Assembly (NCBI GenBank): GCA_016200895.1
Contig: JACQDX010000057.1
Coordinates: 1 to 64,000, forward strand
DNA length: 64,000 bases
Reading direction: 5' to 3'
DNA from: Burkholderiales bacterium
Lineage (GTDB): Bacteria; Pseudomonadota; Gammaproteobacteria; Burkholderiales; Burkholderiaceae_D
The position numbers were made by a program, and so were the translations under genes. Every line of letters starts with the position of its first letter. Position 1 is the stretch's first letter. The notes under the pieces are model-generated. The model saw only the letters and a list, made by a program, of their open reading frames with translations, was not told the DNA's origin and did no database searches. Positions 57,208 to 64,000 of this stretch are shown here, in pieces.

Positions 57208-58383
57208 ATGGCCAAGGCTGTATTTAGTTGGGAAGATCCCTTGTTATTGTCCTCGCAACTCAGCGATGAAGAACGCATGGTGCAGGAAGCTGCACGTGTC
57301 TATTGCGAAGAAAAGCTGACACCGCGGGTACTGGAAGCTTTCCGTCATGAAAAAACAGATCCAGCTATTTTCCGTGAAATGGGTGAGCTTGGTTTGCTGG
57401 GTTCCATGATTCCTACGCAATACGGCGGTGCTGGTTTGAACTATGTTTGCTATGGCCTGGTGGCGCGCGAAGTGGAGCGTGTTGATTCTGGTTATCGTTC
57501 CATGATGAGTGTACAAAGCTCGCTGGTCATGGTGCCTATCAATGAATTTGGTAGCGAAGCACAAAAACAAAAATACCTGCCCAAGTTGGCGACTGGTGAT
57601 TGGATAGGCTGCTTTGGTTTGACTGAGCCTAATCATGGCTCTGACCCCGGCAGCATGGTTACCCGTGCCAAGACTGTGCCGGGTGGTTACTCCCTTAGCG
57701 GCGCGAAGATGTGGATCACCAATAGCCCTATCGCTGATGTCTTCGTGGTCTGGGCGAAAACAGATGATGGCCGTATCCGTGGCTTTATCCTGGAAAAAGG
57801 CTGGAAAGGCCTGACCGCACCTGCCATCCATGGCAAGGTCGGCTTGCGCGCATCCATTACGGGTGAAATCGTCATGGATGAAGTATTTGTGCCAGAAGAA
57901 AACCTGATGCCGCATGTAGAGGGCCTGAAAGGCCCGTTCACCTGCCTGAACTCTGCCCGTTACGGTATTGCCTGGGGTGCTTTGGGTGCAGCAGAGTTCT
58001 GCTGGCATACGGCACGTCAATACACGATGGACCGCTTGCAATTTGGCCGCCCGTTGGCAGCAAATCAACTGGTACAGAAAAAACTGGCAGACATGCAGAC
58101 AGAAATCACGCTTGCTCTGCAAGGCTGCCTGCGTCTGGGCCGTATGAAGGATGAAGGTACGGCAGCCGTTGAAATTACCTCCATCATGAAGCGTAATTCT
58201 TGCGGCAAGTCTCTGGATATTGCCCGCACAGCACGCGATATGCTGGGTGGTAATGGCATTTCTGACGAATTTGGCATTGCGCGTCATCTGGTGAACCTGG
58301 AAGTCGTCAATACCTATGAAGGCACACATGATATTCATGCCTTGATATTGGGTCGTGCGCAGACTGGTATCGCTGCTTTCTAA
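57208..58383 (+). CDS. gcdH: Glutaryl-CoA dehydrogenase
   Basis: It converts glutaryl-CoA to crotonyl-CoA and CO2 with FAD. These 391 residues have the glutaryl-CoA dehydrogenase signatures: [14 protein letters not shown] (arginine for the distal carboxylate), [46 protein letters not shown] and the C-terminal [20 protein letters not shown], with the catalytic glutamate in YEGTHD. AGGAG lies 9 bases before the ATG. An 88-base gap and a following terminator show it is the last gene of the cluster. It supports a dicarboxylic (glutaryl-CoA) intermediate in the pathway. Confidence 0.95.
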   Translation: MAKAVFSWEDPLLLSSQLSDEERMVQEAARVYCEEKLTPRVLEAFRHEKTDPAIFREMGELGLLGSMIPTQYGGAGLNYVCYGLVAREVERVDSGYRSMMSVQSSLVMVPINEFGSEAQKQKYLPKLATGDWIGCFGLTEPNHGSDPGSMVTRAKTVPGGYSLSGAKMWITNSPIADVFVVWAKTDDGRIRGFILEKGWKGLTAPAIHGKVGLRASITGEIVMDEVFVPEENLMPHVEGLKGPFTCLNSARYGIAWGALGAAEFCWHTARQYTMDRLQFGRPLAANQLVQKKLADMQTEITLALQGCLRLGRMKDEGTAAVEITSIMKRNSCGKSLDIARTARDMLGGNGISDEFGIARHLVNLEVVNTYEGTHDIHALILGRAQTGIAAF

Positions 58384-58420
58384 AATCGCAGCATTCTCAG
58401 CTGCTTGCAAAAAAATAAAA

Positions 58421-58455
58421 GCCGCTTTGCCTTTAAGGCAAGCGGCCTTTGTTTT
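58421..58455 (+). terminator. Rho-independent terminator after gcdH
   Basis: GCCGCTTTGCC and GGCAAGCGGC form a stem with one bulged base and a short loop, followed by a T-rich run. Confidence 0.85.
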
Positions 58456-58653
58456 ATGGAATGGCTTAATTTGCCTGCCTGATTTTTTATCGCATTTTCT
58501 CCCGCGTATTCTTCGATTTTCTACAAAACTTGCGCCATCGCAAGATGCGCTCAATTTATTCCATTGATGATTGCCAAAAAGCGATAAAGCAGAGCTGAGG
58601 TTCTTCAGGTGCTGTCGTGCGTTCGTCTTGATGAGATTTGTGGTGAAAATACA

Positions 58654-59442
58654 ATGAAATTTCCAGTGACCCAACGCTTCTGGACTTGGTTTACCCGTCC
58701 CTTGTTATTGGTGGGTTTGCTGTTGACTATCCCAGCATTCTATCTGGTGTTGGGTGGTGCAACTGACATGACTGAACTGGCCGGGCGTAGCCTGTATGCG
58801 GCGTCAGCATTGTTAATGCTGGTTGATACCGGCCTGCAATGGCAAAAGAACAGAAGTCAAAAACGGCGTAGTGGCAAGCTGATATTGGATGGAGTGATTA
58901 TCGCCGGTTGTCTGCTGAGTGTCATTTTTTCAGGCGAGGCCTGGAGTACGCTGGAATGGTTGTTGCGCCTGGCGCTGGTAGCAGTCATTCTGCTACGTCT
59001 TGCCACCCTGGTTTTGCAGCACATGAAGCCCAGTCATTTGGTGCAGATGATAGGCTTGGCCTTGCTGATGCTCAGTTCCGCAGGTGCCGGGTTTTACTGG
59101 CTGGAACCAAATGTACATAGTTACGCAAATGGTGTTTGGCTGGCTTTTACTACGATAGCCACTGTGGGTTATGGAGACGTCGTTCCATCCACCCCTGCAT
59201 CCAAGATATTTGCCGTATTCATCGTCTTGCTTGGCTACGCCATGTTTTCCATAGTAACGGCCAATATTGCAGCCTTGTTTGTGGAGAAGGAAGAGGCAAA
59301 TCTGGAAAAGCAATTGCATGCTGATATACGCCACTTGAGCAGGGAGGTGGCTGCGCTCAGGGAAGAGTTGCGCAGCCGGGACCGTCTTTTCCTGGAGAGG
59401 GAAAAAGCAAGGGAGCCCAGACAGGCTGCACAAACTGAGTAA
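58654..59442 (+). CDS. Voltage-gated-type potassium channel
   Basis: This 262-residue membrane protein has five to six hydrophobic helices before the selectivity filter FTTIATVGYGDVVPST (about 165-180), the TVGYGD signature of potassium channels, followed by the inner helix IFAVFIVLLGYAMFSIVTANIAAL. A C-terminal coiled coil (EEANLEKQLHADIRHLSREVAALREELRSRD) extends into the cytoplasm. No regulatory RCK domain is present. ATG 58654 starts the protein (MKFPVTQRF); a frame from 58609 would add a non-conserved leader. No obvious partner nearby. Confidence 0.92.
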   Translation: MKFPVTQRFWTWFTRPLLLVGLLLTIPAFYLVLGGATDMTELAGRSLYAASALLMLVDTGLQWQKNRSQKRRSGKLILDGVIIAGCLLSVIFSGEAWSTLEWLLRLALVAVILLRLATLVLQHMKPSHLVQMIGLALLMLSSAGAGFYWLEPNVHSYANGVWLAFTTIATVGYGDVVPSTPASKIFAVFIVLLGYAMFSIVTANIAALFVEKEEANLEKQLHADIRHLSREVAALREELRSRDRLFLEREKAREPRQAAQTE

Positions 59443-59474
59443 TTTGCCCGGCAGCCTGAATGTAAATTAATTTT

Positions 59475-61121
59475 CTAGCAAGCAAATGCGCGAGTAATAA
59501 TACGATCCATTAAAGCATTAGTTATCTTGCCATTCAAGCTTCCATACACGCGACCACATTCAGTATCTGTGCGGCTTTGTATGAAAGCGTTGGCGATATC
59601 TTCTTCTGCATATTTGGCCATCAGGAATGCCTGCGCTATGAGTACCAGTTTCTGGGTAATGCGGCGGGCACTCAATTCTTTTGATTCGGCGTGTGCCTGC
59701 AAATCGAATCGTAGTTCCTGCACCATCTGCCTGACCTGCTCAGATGCCGAACTGCTCCACAATTGCAGCAACAATTGCAAGCCTTCAGGGTCTCTTTCCA
59801 AGGCGCGCAATACATCCAGGCACATGACGTTGCCTGATCCTTCCCAGATAGAGTTTACTGGTGCTTCACGATATAGCCTCGCCATCGGGCCAGTCTCGAC
59901 ATAGCCATTGCCACCCCAGACTTCCATGCATTCACCGGTAAATTCCAGCGCACGCTTGCATATCCAGAATTTCGCGGCAGGCGTCATGATGCGTTTCCAC
60001 GCACGTTGCAGGGCGTCGTCTGGCGCATCCAGAGCAGCAGCCAGGTGCAACATGAGACGGGTTGCAGCTTCACTTTCCAGTGCCAGGTCAGCCAGCACAT
60101 TGCGCATCAAGGGCTGATCTGCCAGCTTCTTGCCGAAAGCCGATCGGTGGCGCGCATGATGAATGGCCTGTACCAGTGCATGGCGCATCAGACCTGCACT
60201 GCCAATGACGCAATCAAGCCGGGTCAGGTTGGCCATTTCTATGATGGTCGGTATGCCCCTGCCTTCATTGCCTATCATGACACCATAGGCATCCTGGAAT
60301 TCCACTTCGCTGCTGGAATTGGATTTGTTGCCCAGTTTGTCTTTCAGTCTTTGTACCAGGATAGAATTCTTGCTGCCATCAGGACGCCAGCGTGGCACAA
60401 AGAAACAGGATAAGCCAGTTTCTGTTTTGGCCAATACCAGATGAGCATCGCACATGGGTGCCGAGAAAAACCATTTGTGGCCTGTCAGCGCATATGCTTG
60501 ACCTCGTCCCTCGACACCTAGGGCCACGGCAGTGGTGGTATTGGTGCGCACATCCGAGCCTCCCTGTTTTTCTGTCATGCCCATACCTATCAGGATGGAT
60601 TTCTTCTGGGCTATCGGCAAGTCACGCGGGTCATGCTCTAGTGAATACAACTTGTCTTTGAGTTCAGCGAACAGGGCGGTTTCGTTTTGCAGTACAGGGA
60701 TGGAGGCAAAAGTCATGGTGCTGGGGCATAAGGAACCAGGTTCCACCTGTGATTGCATGAAATAGCCAGCCGCACGTGCAACATGTGCACCCATTTGCGG
60801 CTGACTCCAGGGGCTGGCATGCAGGCCTTGCTTGCGCAATATCCCCAATAATTGATGCCAGCTGGGATGAAAATCCACTCTGTCTATGCGTTTTCCCTGT
60901 CTGTCATGGGTATGCAATTCTGGTAAATGCGTATTGGCCAGTGCGGCAGCTTCCAGTACTGCGCAGCTGCCCAACTCTTGTCCGGATACTGTCAGTGCGT
61001 TTTGATGCCAGTCAGCCTGATACTGCGCCAGGCTTGTCATTAGAACGGTATCACTAGTGAAAATATTGTAATCTTGCAGGTCTGCGACCTGATTGCTAAT
61101 TTCATGGGTTTGCCACTGCAT
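59475..61121 (-). CDS. AidB-like acyl-CoA dehydrogenase family protein
   Basis: This 548-residue protein matches the long N-terminal-extended acyl-CoA dehydrogenase branch typified by AidB (E. coli about 541). It shows SILIGMGMTEKQGGSDVRTNTTTAV, LTGHKWFFSAPMCDAHLVLAKTE, the RSAFGKKLADQPLMRNVLADLALE helix and SIWEGSGNVMCLDVLRAL near the C-terminus; the acidic residue in WEGSGN takes the place of the usual catalytic base. AidB proteins are linked to alkylation protection; isovaleryl-CoA dehydrogenase activity has been reported weakly. It is divergent from the TetR gene. Confidence 0.9.
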   Translation of the reverse strand: MQWQTHEISNQVADLQDYNIFTSDTVLMTSLAQYQADWHQNALTVSGQELGSCAVLEAAALANTHLPELHTHDRQGKRIDRVDFHPSWHQLLGILRKQGLHASPWSQPQMGAHVARAAGYFMQSQVEPGSLCPSTMTFASIPVLQNETALFAELKDKLYSLEHDPRDLPIAQKKSILIGMGMTEKQGGSDVRTNTTTAVALGVEGRGQAYALTGHKWFFSAPMCDAHLVLAKTETGLSCFFVPRWRPDGSKNSILVQRLKDKLGNKSNSSSEVEFQDAYGVMIGNEGRGIPTIIEMANLTRLDCVIGSAGLMRHALVQAIHHARHRSAFGKKLADQPLMRNVLADLALESEAATRLMLHLAAALDAPDDALQRAWKRIMTPAAKFWICKRALEFTGECMEVWGGNGYVETGPMARLYREAPVNSIWEGSGNVMCLDVLRALERDPEGLQLLLQLWSSSASEQVRQMVQELRFDLQAHAESKELSARRITQKLVLIAQAFLMAKYAEEDIANAFIQSRTDTECGRVYGSLNGKITNALMDRIITRAFAC

Positions 61122-61248
61122 ATGGGCCTCATTGATATGGGTAAGCTAAATAAGTAAGCCAGATGAATAGTGTAGTCTGATGAAGTAATCAAGATGTTCG
61201 CCTTTTAGCATTCCCCTAAGTACCTGAACTTATAAAACAAGAAACATC

Positions 61249-61887
61249 ATGAGCGAGTCTGCCAGCCCTTTGAAATTACGCCGCAAGCCAGTGCAGCAAC
61301 GCTCGAAAATGACACAATTGGCAATTCTCGATGCCTTTGTTCGGCTTTTGGTCGAAAAAAACTATGCCGATCTGACCATGCGCGATATCGCCCTGGTCGC
61401 TGGCGTGGGTCTGGGCACCTTGTATGAATACTTCCCAGGCAAGAAATCGATAGCGGCTCATTGCATCCATGAACGCATGAAGAATATCGGGGCGCAGATG
61501 CGCGTCTGGGTCGAATTGCAACGCGGCAAGGCTTTGCAAGATATGGTCTGCGATATTCTGGAGCGCATTATTCTTTTGCATGCCGACAAGACTGAGGAGT
61601 GGTCGGCCCTGATTTTCCTGGAGCGGCAGATTTCCAATATGGAGGCTTACAGTGCCTTATATGGACAGGTTGTTGATATCTGGGAATCCGCTTTTGCTGC
61701 AAGCTCAGACCGTGCAGCTTACCCAAATACCAGCCCGGCAATCGTTCATGCCGCTGTCTACGGCGTCTTGTACCAGACCCTGATGTTGTCCCCGCAAAGC
61801 CTGCAAGAGCCTGAATTTCTTGCTCAGATGAAAAACTTGGTGTTGGGATATCTGCAAATCACTGATCAGAGCGCCCGAATAAGGTAA
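61249..61887 (+). CDS. TetR-family transcriptional regulator
   Basis: These 212 residues have the TetR HTH domain near the N-terminus: KMTQLAILDAFVRLLVEKNYADLTMRDIALVAGVGLGTLYEYFPGKKSI (about 20-70), with recognition helix GLGTLYEYF. The rest is the helical ligand-binding part. It is divergent from the AidB-like gene with 127 bases between and probably controls it. No perfect palindrome is seen in the intergenic region. Only 9 bases separate its stop from dnaX. Confidence 0.92.
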   Translation: MSESASPLKLRRKPVQQRSKMTQLAILDAFVRLLVEKNYADLTMRDIALVAGVGLGTLYEYFPGKKSIAAHCIHERMKNIGAQMRVWVELQRGKALQDMVCDILERIILLHADKTEEWSALIFLERQISNMEAYSALYGQVVDIWESAFAASSDRAAYPNTSPAIVHAAVYGVLYQTLMLSPQSLQEPEFLAQMKNLVLGYLQITDQSARIR

Positions 61888-61896
61888 AATCGCGGG

Positions 61897-64000
61897 ATGT
61901 CCTATCAAGTCCTCGCCCGAAAATATCGCCCCAAGAGTTTTGAAACTCTGGTGGGGCAAGAGCACGTGGTCCGTGCCTTATCGCATGCGCTAGAGCAGCA
62001 GCGGCTGCATCACGCCTATTTGTTTACCGGTACCCGCGGTGTCGGCAAGACGACGCTGTCACGCATACTGGCCAAATCCTTCAACTGCGAGACGGGCATT
62101 ACTGCCCATCCTTGTGGAGTTTGCGAAGCCTGTACGGCGATTGATGCCGGGCGCTTTGTTGACTATATAGAAATGGATGCCGCCTCGAATCGTGGCGTCG
62201 ATGAAATGGCCTCACTGCTGGAACAGGCGATTTATGCTCCGTCCAATGCACGCTTTAAAGTCTACATGATAGACGAGGTGCACATGCTGACCAACCACGC
62301 TTTCAACGCCATGTTGAAAACGCTGGAAGAGCCGCCAGAGCACGTCAAATTCATTCTGGCAACGACAGACCCGCAAAAAATCCCGGTCACGGTCTTGTCA
62401 CGTTGCCTGCAATTCAATCTCAAGCAAATGCCGCCTGGCCATATCGTCGGCCATCTGGAAAATATTCTGGGGCAAGAGCAAATCGATTTCGAGTTGCCAG
62501 CCTTGCGTTTGCTGGCGCAGGGTGCCCATGGTTCCATGCGTGATGCCTTGTCGTTGACTGACCAGGCAATCGCCTATGCTGCCGGCAAAGTCAGCCTCGA
62601 TGCCGTACAAGGCATGCTGGGTGCGCTGGATCAGTCTTATTTGATACGCTTGCTGGATGCCCTGCTGGCCCAGGATGGCAAAGCCTTGCTTGATGTTGCC
62701 GATGAAATGGCCGCACGTAGCCTGTCTTATAAAGCTGCCTTGCAAGACCTGGGTAGTTTGCTGCACCAGATCGCCGTGGCGCAAATGGTGCCTGCGGCAG
62801 TGGCAGAAGATATTCCTGAACGCGAACAGGTTTTGCGCCTGGCGCAGAGTTTCGCCAAAGAAGAAGTACAACTGTTTTATCAAATTGCCGTGCATGGCCG
62901 CAATGAGCTGGCGCTGGCACCTGATGAATATGCTGGTTTTAGCATGACTTTGTTGCGCATGCTGGCCTTCAAGCCTGTCAGTGGTGAGCAGTGGGCGCAG
63001 CCGCCTGCCAGTACACCACCGGCTGGTGGGCGTCCGGCATTGCCAGCTAATAATGTGAACAATGCACCGCCTGCACAAAGTACTGTGCGTTCCGGCCCTG
63101 TTTCCAGTCCTGCTGCTTCCAGTAATAGTGCTAGTAATGCTAACACTGCACCTGTCGCAAATATAGTGCATGCAGTGATGCCTGTTCGCGCTCCTGCAGA
63201 AGTGCCGAAACTCGCTCTGCAGGATACCCCCGAGGCAACCGCAAGCGCACCTGCGGCTGGCACCCGTGTCAGCCCGGTACTGGCTGCCCTGGCTGCGGCA
63301 CGCGCAAATACCAAGAATGGCACGCCAGCAGGAAAATCTGCTACTGCCGAAGTTGCGCCAGTAGCCAAAGCTGCAATTGCTCCAGTAGCTCCGGTCACAC
63401 CTGTTGCGCCTATTCGTCCTGTTACTCCTGTTGTCCCGCCAACTGTCAAAGTAGCGCCGCCATCGGCGCAACCAGTAGTCAAGCCTGCACAGCCAATATC
63501 TGCACCTGCGCCTTTGATCGCCGAGCAAGATATGCAATCCATGGGCATGGATGATATGCCGCCGCCCTGGGACGAAGAAATATTCTTCGATGCCGAGCCT
63601 GCAAAACCAGCAATGTCGCCAAGAGTGATGGCTGCTGCCGTACAGCAGGAACAGGCCGCGCCGGTAGAAGTGGCCGTGCTTGCTGATACTGCCGCTGCTG
63701 TCAATGAACCGCAAGCTGTCGCAGCGGAAGTAGTCAAGCCCAAAGAATCCATTACACTGAATGCTGACCGCCTGATCGCAAGTGCCCCAGTCCCTGAGCT
63801 GAACTGGGATGGCCAATGGCCTGCACTGGCGGCCAGCTTGCCTGTGCGCGGTGTAGCACAGCAAATGACGCAACAAAGTGAATTGGTCAGTTGCAAGCAG
63901 GATGGCAATGCCCATGTATTCCGCCTGCGCCTGCCTTTGTCTACACTTTTGTCTTCGGGCAGTGTTGAAAAACTCAGTGCAGCCTTGTCAGAACGTTTTG
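61897..64000 (+). CDS. dnaX: DNA polymerase III subunits gamma/tau, 3' end cut by the window
   Basis: This is the clamp-loader ATPase of the replisome. The first 701 codons are visible and no stop occurs, so the gene runs past the window. The AAA+ domain has VGQEHVVRALSHAL, Walker A GTRGVGKT (about 45-52), a zinc knuckle of four cysteines (CETGITAHPCGVCEAC, about 64-79), Walker B YMIDEVHML and sensor 1 ILATTDPQKIPVT. A Pro/Ala-rich linker (about 370-610) follows, then the start of the tau C-terminal domain (NWDGQWPALAASLP). The start MSYQVLARKYRPKSF is universal. No AAAAAAG frameshift site was noticed, so a separate gamma form is uncertain. Confidence 0.97.
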   Translation, partial: MSYQVLARKYRPKSFETLVGQEHVVRALSHALEQQRLHHAYLFTGTRGVGKTTLSRILAKSFNCETGITAHPCGVCEACTAIDAGRFVDYIEMDAASNRGVDEMASLLEQAIYAPSNARFKVYMIDEVHMLTNHAFNAMLKTLEEPPEHVKFILATTDPQKIPVTVLSRCLQFNLKQMPPGHIVGHLENILGQEQIDFELPALRLLAQGAHGSMRDALSLTDQAIAYAAGKVSLDAVQGMLGALDQSYLIRLLDALLAQDGKALLDVADEMAARSLSYKAALQDLGSLLHQIAVAQMVPAAVAEDIPEREQVLRLAQSFAKEEVQLFYQIAVHGRNELALAPDEYAGFSMTLLRMLAFKPVSGEQWAQPPASTPPAGGRPALPANNVNNAPPAQSTVRSGPVSSPAASSNSASNANTAPVANIVHAVMPVRAPAEVPKLALQDTPEATASAPAAGTRVSPVLAALAAARANTKNGTPAGKSATAEVAPVAKAAIAPVAPVTPVAPIRPVTPVVPPTVKVAPPSAQPVVKPAQPISAPAPLIAEQDMQSMGMDDMPPPWDEEIFFDAEPAKPAMSPRVMAAAVQQEQAAPVEVAVLADTAAAVNEPQAVAAEVVKPKESITLNADRLIASAPVPELNWDGQWPALAASLPVRGVAQQMTQQSELVSCKQDGNAHVFRLRLPLSTLLSSGSVEKLSAALSERF

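Noticed and set aside
57244..58674. Long open frame of 476 codons on the minus strand
   Set aside because: It lies antisense to gcdH, whose family motifs are unambiguous; the composition is a mirror of the real coding frame and no ribosome site or family likeness is seen.
62398..63915. Long minus-strand open frames over the dnaX linker
   Set aside because: They are produced by the Pro/Ala-rich linker codons of dnaX read backwards and have low-complexity sequence without domains.

Overview
The window looks like a chromosomal segment of a betaproteobacterium, most likely Burkholderiales and probably Oxalobacteraceae (an Undibacterium/Massilia-like genus). This is inferred from protein style, moderate GC, the pyrG/eno/ftsB neighbourhood and a moeA-moaD-moaE-crcB run. 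I see no rRNA, tRNA, CRISPR array, transposase or phage gene.

Layout. 1-1450: AT-rich accessory DNA with an unrecognised, immunity-like protein and a gene-poor stretch. 1454-8565: a polysaccharide export and assembly operon consisting of an ABC exporter (Wzm/Wzt-like, with a Wzt carbohydrate-binding tail), a methyltransferase/coiled-coil/glycosyltransferase fusion, UDP-GlcNAc 2-epimerase and a glycosyltransferase. A convergent membrane acyltransferase follows. 9793-12955: a Fur-box-preceded TonB siderophore receptor and a PiuC-type dioxygenase. 13176-16370: a glycine-zipper lipoprotein, a 103-bp MITE-like inverted-repeat element and the molybdenum cofactor genes moeA-moaD-moaE with the fluoride channel crcB. 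16385-34519: mostly single housekeeping or accessory genes (PhyH-type dioxygenase, proline iminopeptidase, clpB with a near-consensus sigma-32 promoter, AraC regulator and MFS transporter, rraA, DUF1460 protein, XRE regulator, ceramidase-like membrane protein, alpha/beta hydrolase with TetR regulator, TatD, ComEC, a second hydrolase, LpxR). 34631-38513: pyrG, eno and ftsB. The pyrG-eno gap lacks the often-seen kdsA and instead holds several hairpins. 38788-42348: a large lipoprotein followed by a beta-barrel protein.

42358-58383 is a coherent catabolic island. A divergent livHMGF branched-chain/aromatic-acid ABC transporter faces a CoA ligase, a substrate-binding protein, a fused flavin monooxygenase/old-yellow-enzyme reductase, an SDR, a MarR regulator, an enoyl-CoA hydratase, an acyl-CoA dehydrogenase, a thioesterase, a RidA-fold protein, a 3-hydroxyacyl-CoA dehydrogenase and glutaryl-CoA dehydrogenase. 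Together these fit the aerobic CoA-dependent 2-aminobenzoate (anthranilate) route: uptake, CoA activation, ring mono-oxygenation and reduction, then beta-oxidation-like ring opening. Two palindromes sharing a TTTAGG half-site lie in the divergent promoter and are the likely MarR targets.

58654-64000: a potassium channel, an AidB-like acyl-CoA dehydrogenase, a TetR regulator and the first 701 codons of dnaX, which runs off the window.

The most unusual points are the methyltransferase-coiled coil-glycosyltransferase protein beside a Wzt with a binding tail (possibly a WbdD-like chain-length ruler), the RidA-fold protein lacking the family's key arginine inside the anthranilate cluster, and the structured DNA between pyrG and eno. 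All calls come from reading sequence and motifs; no database search was run.
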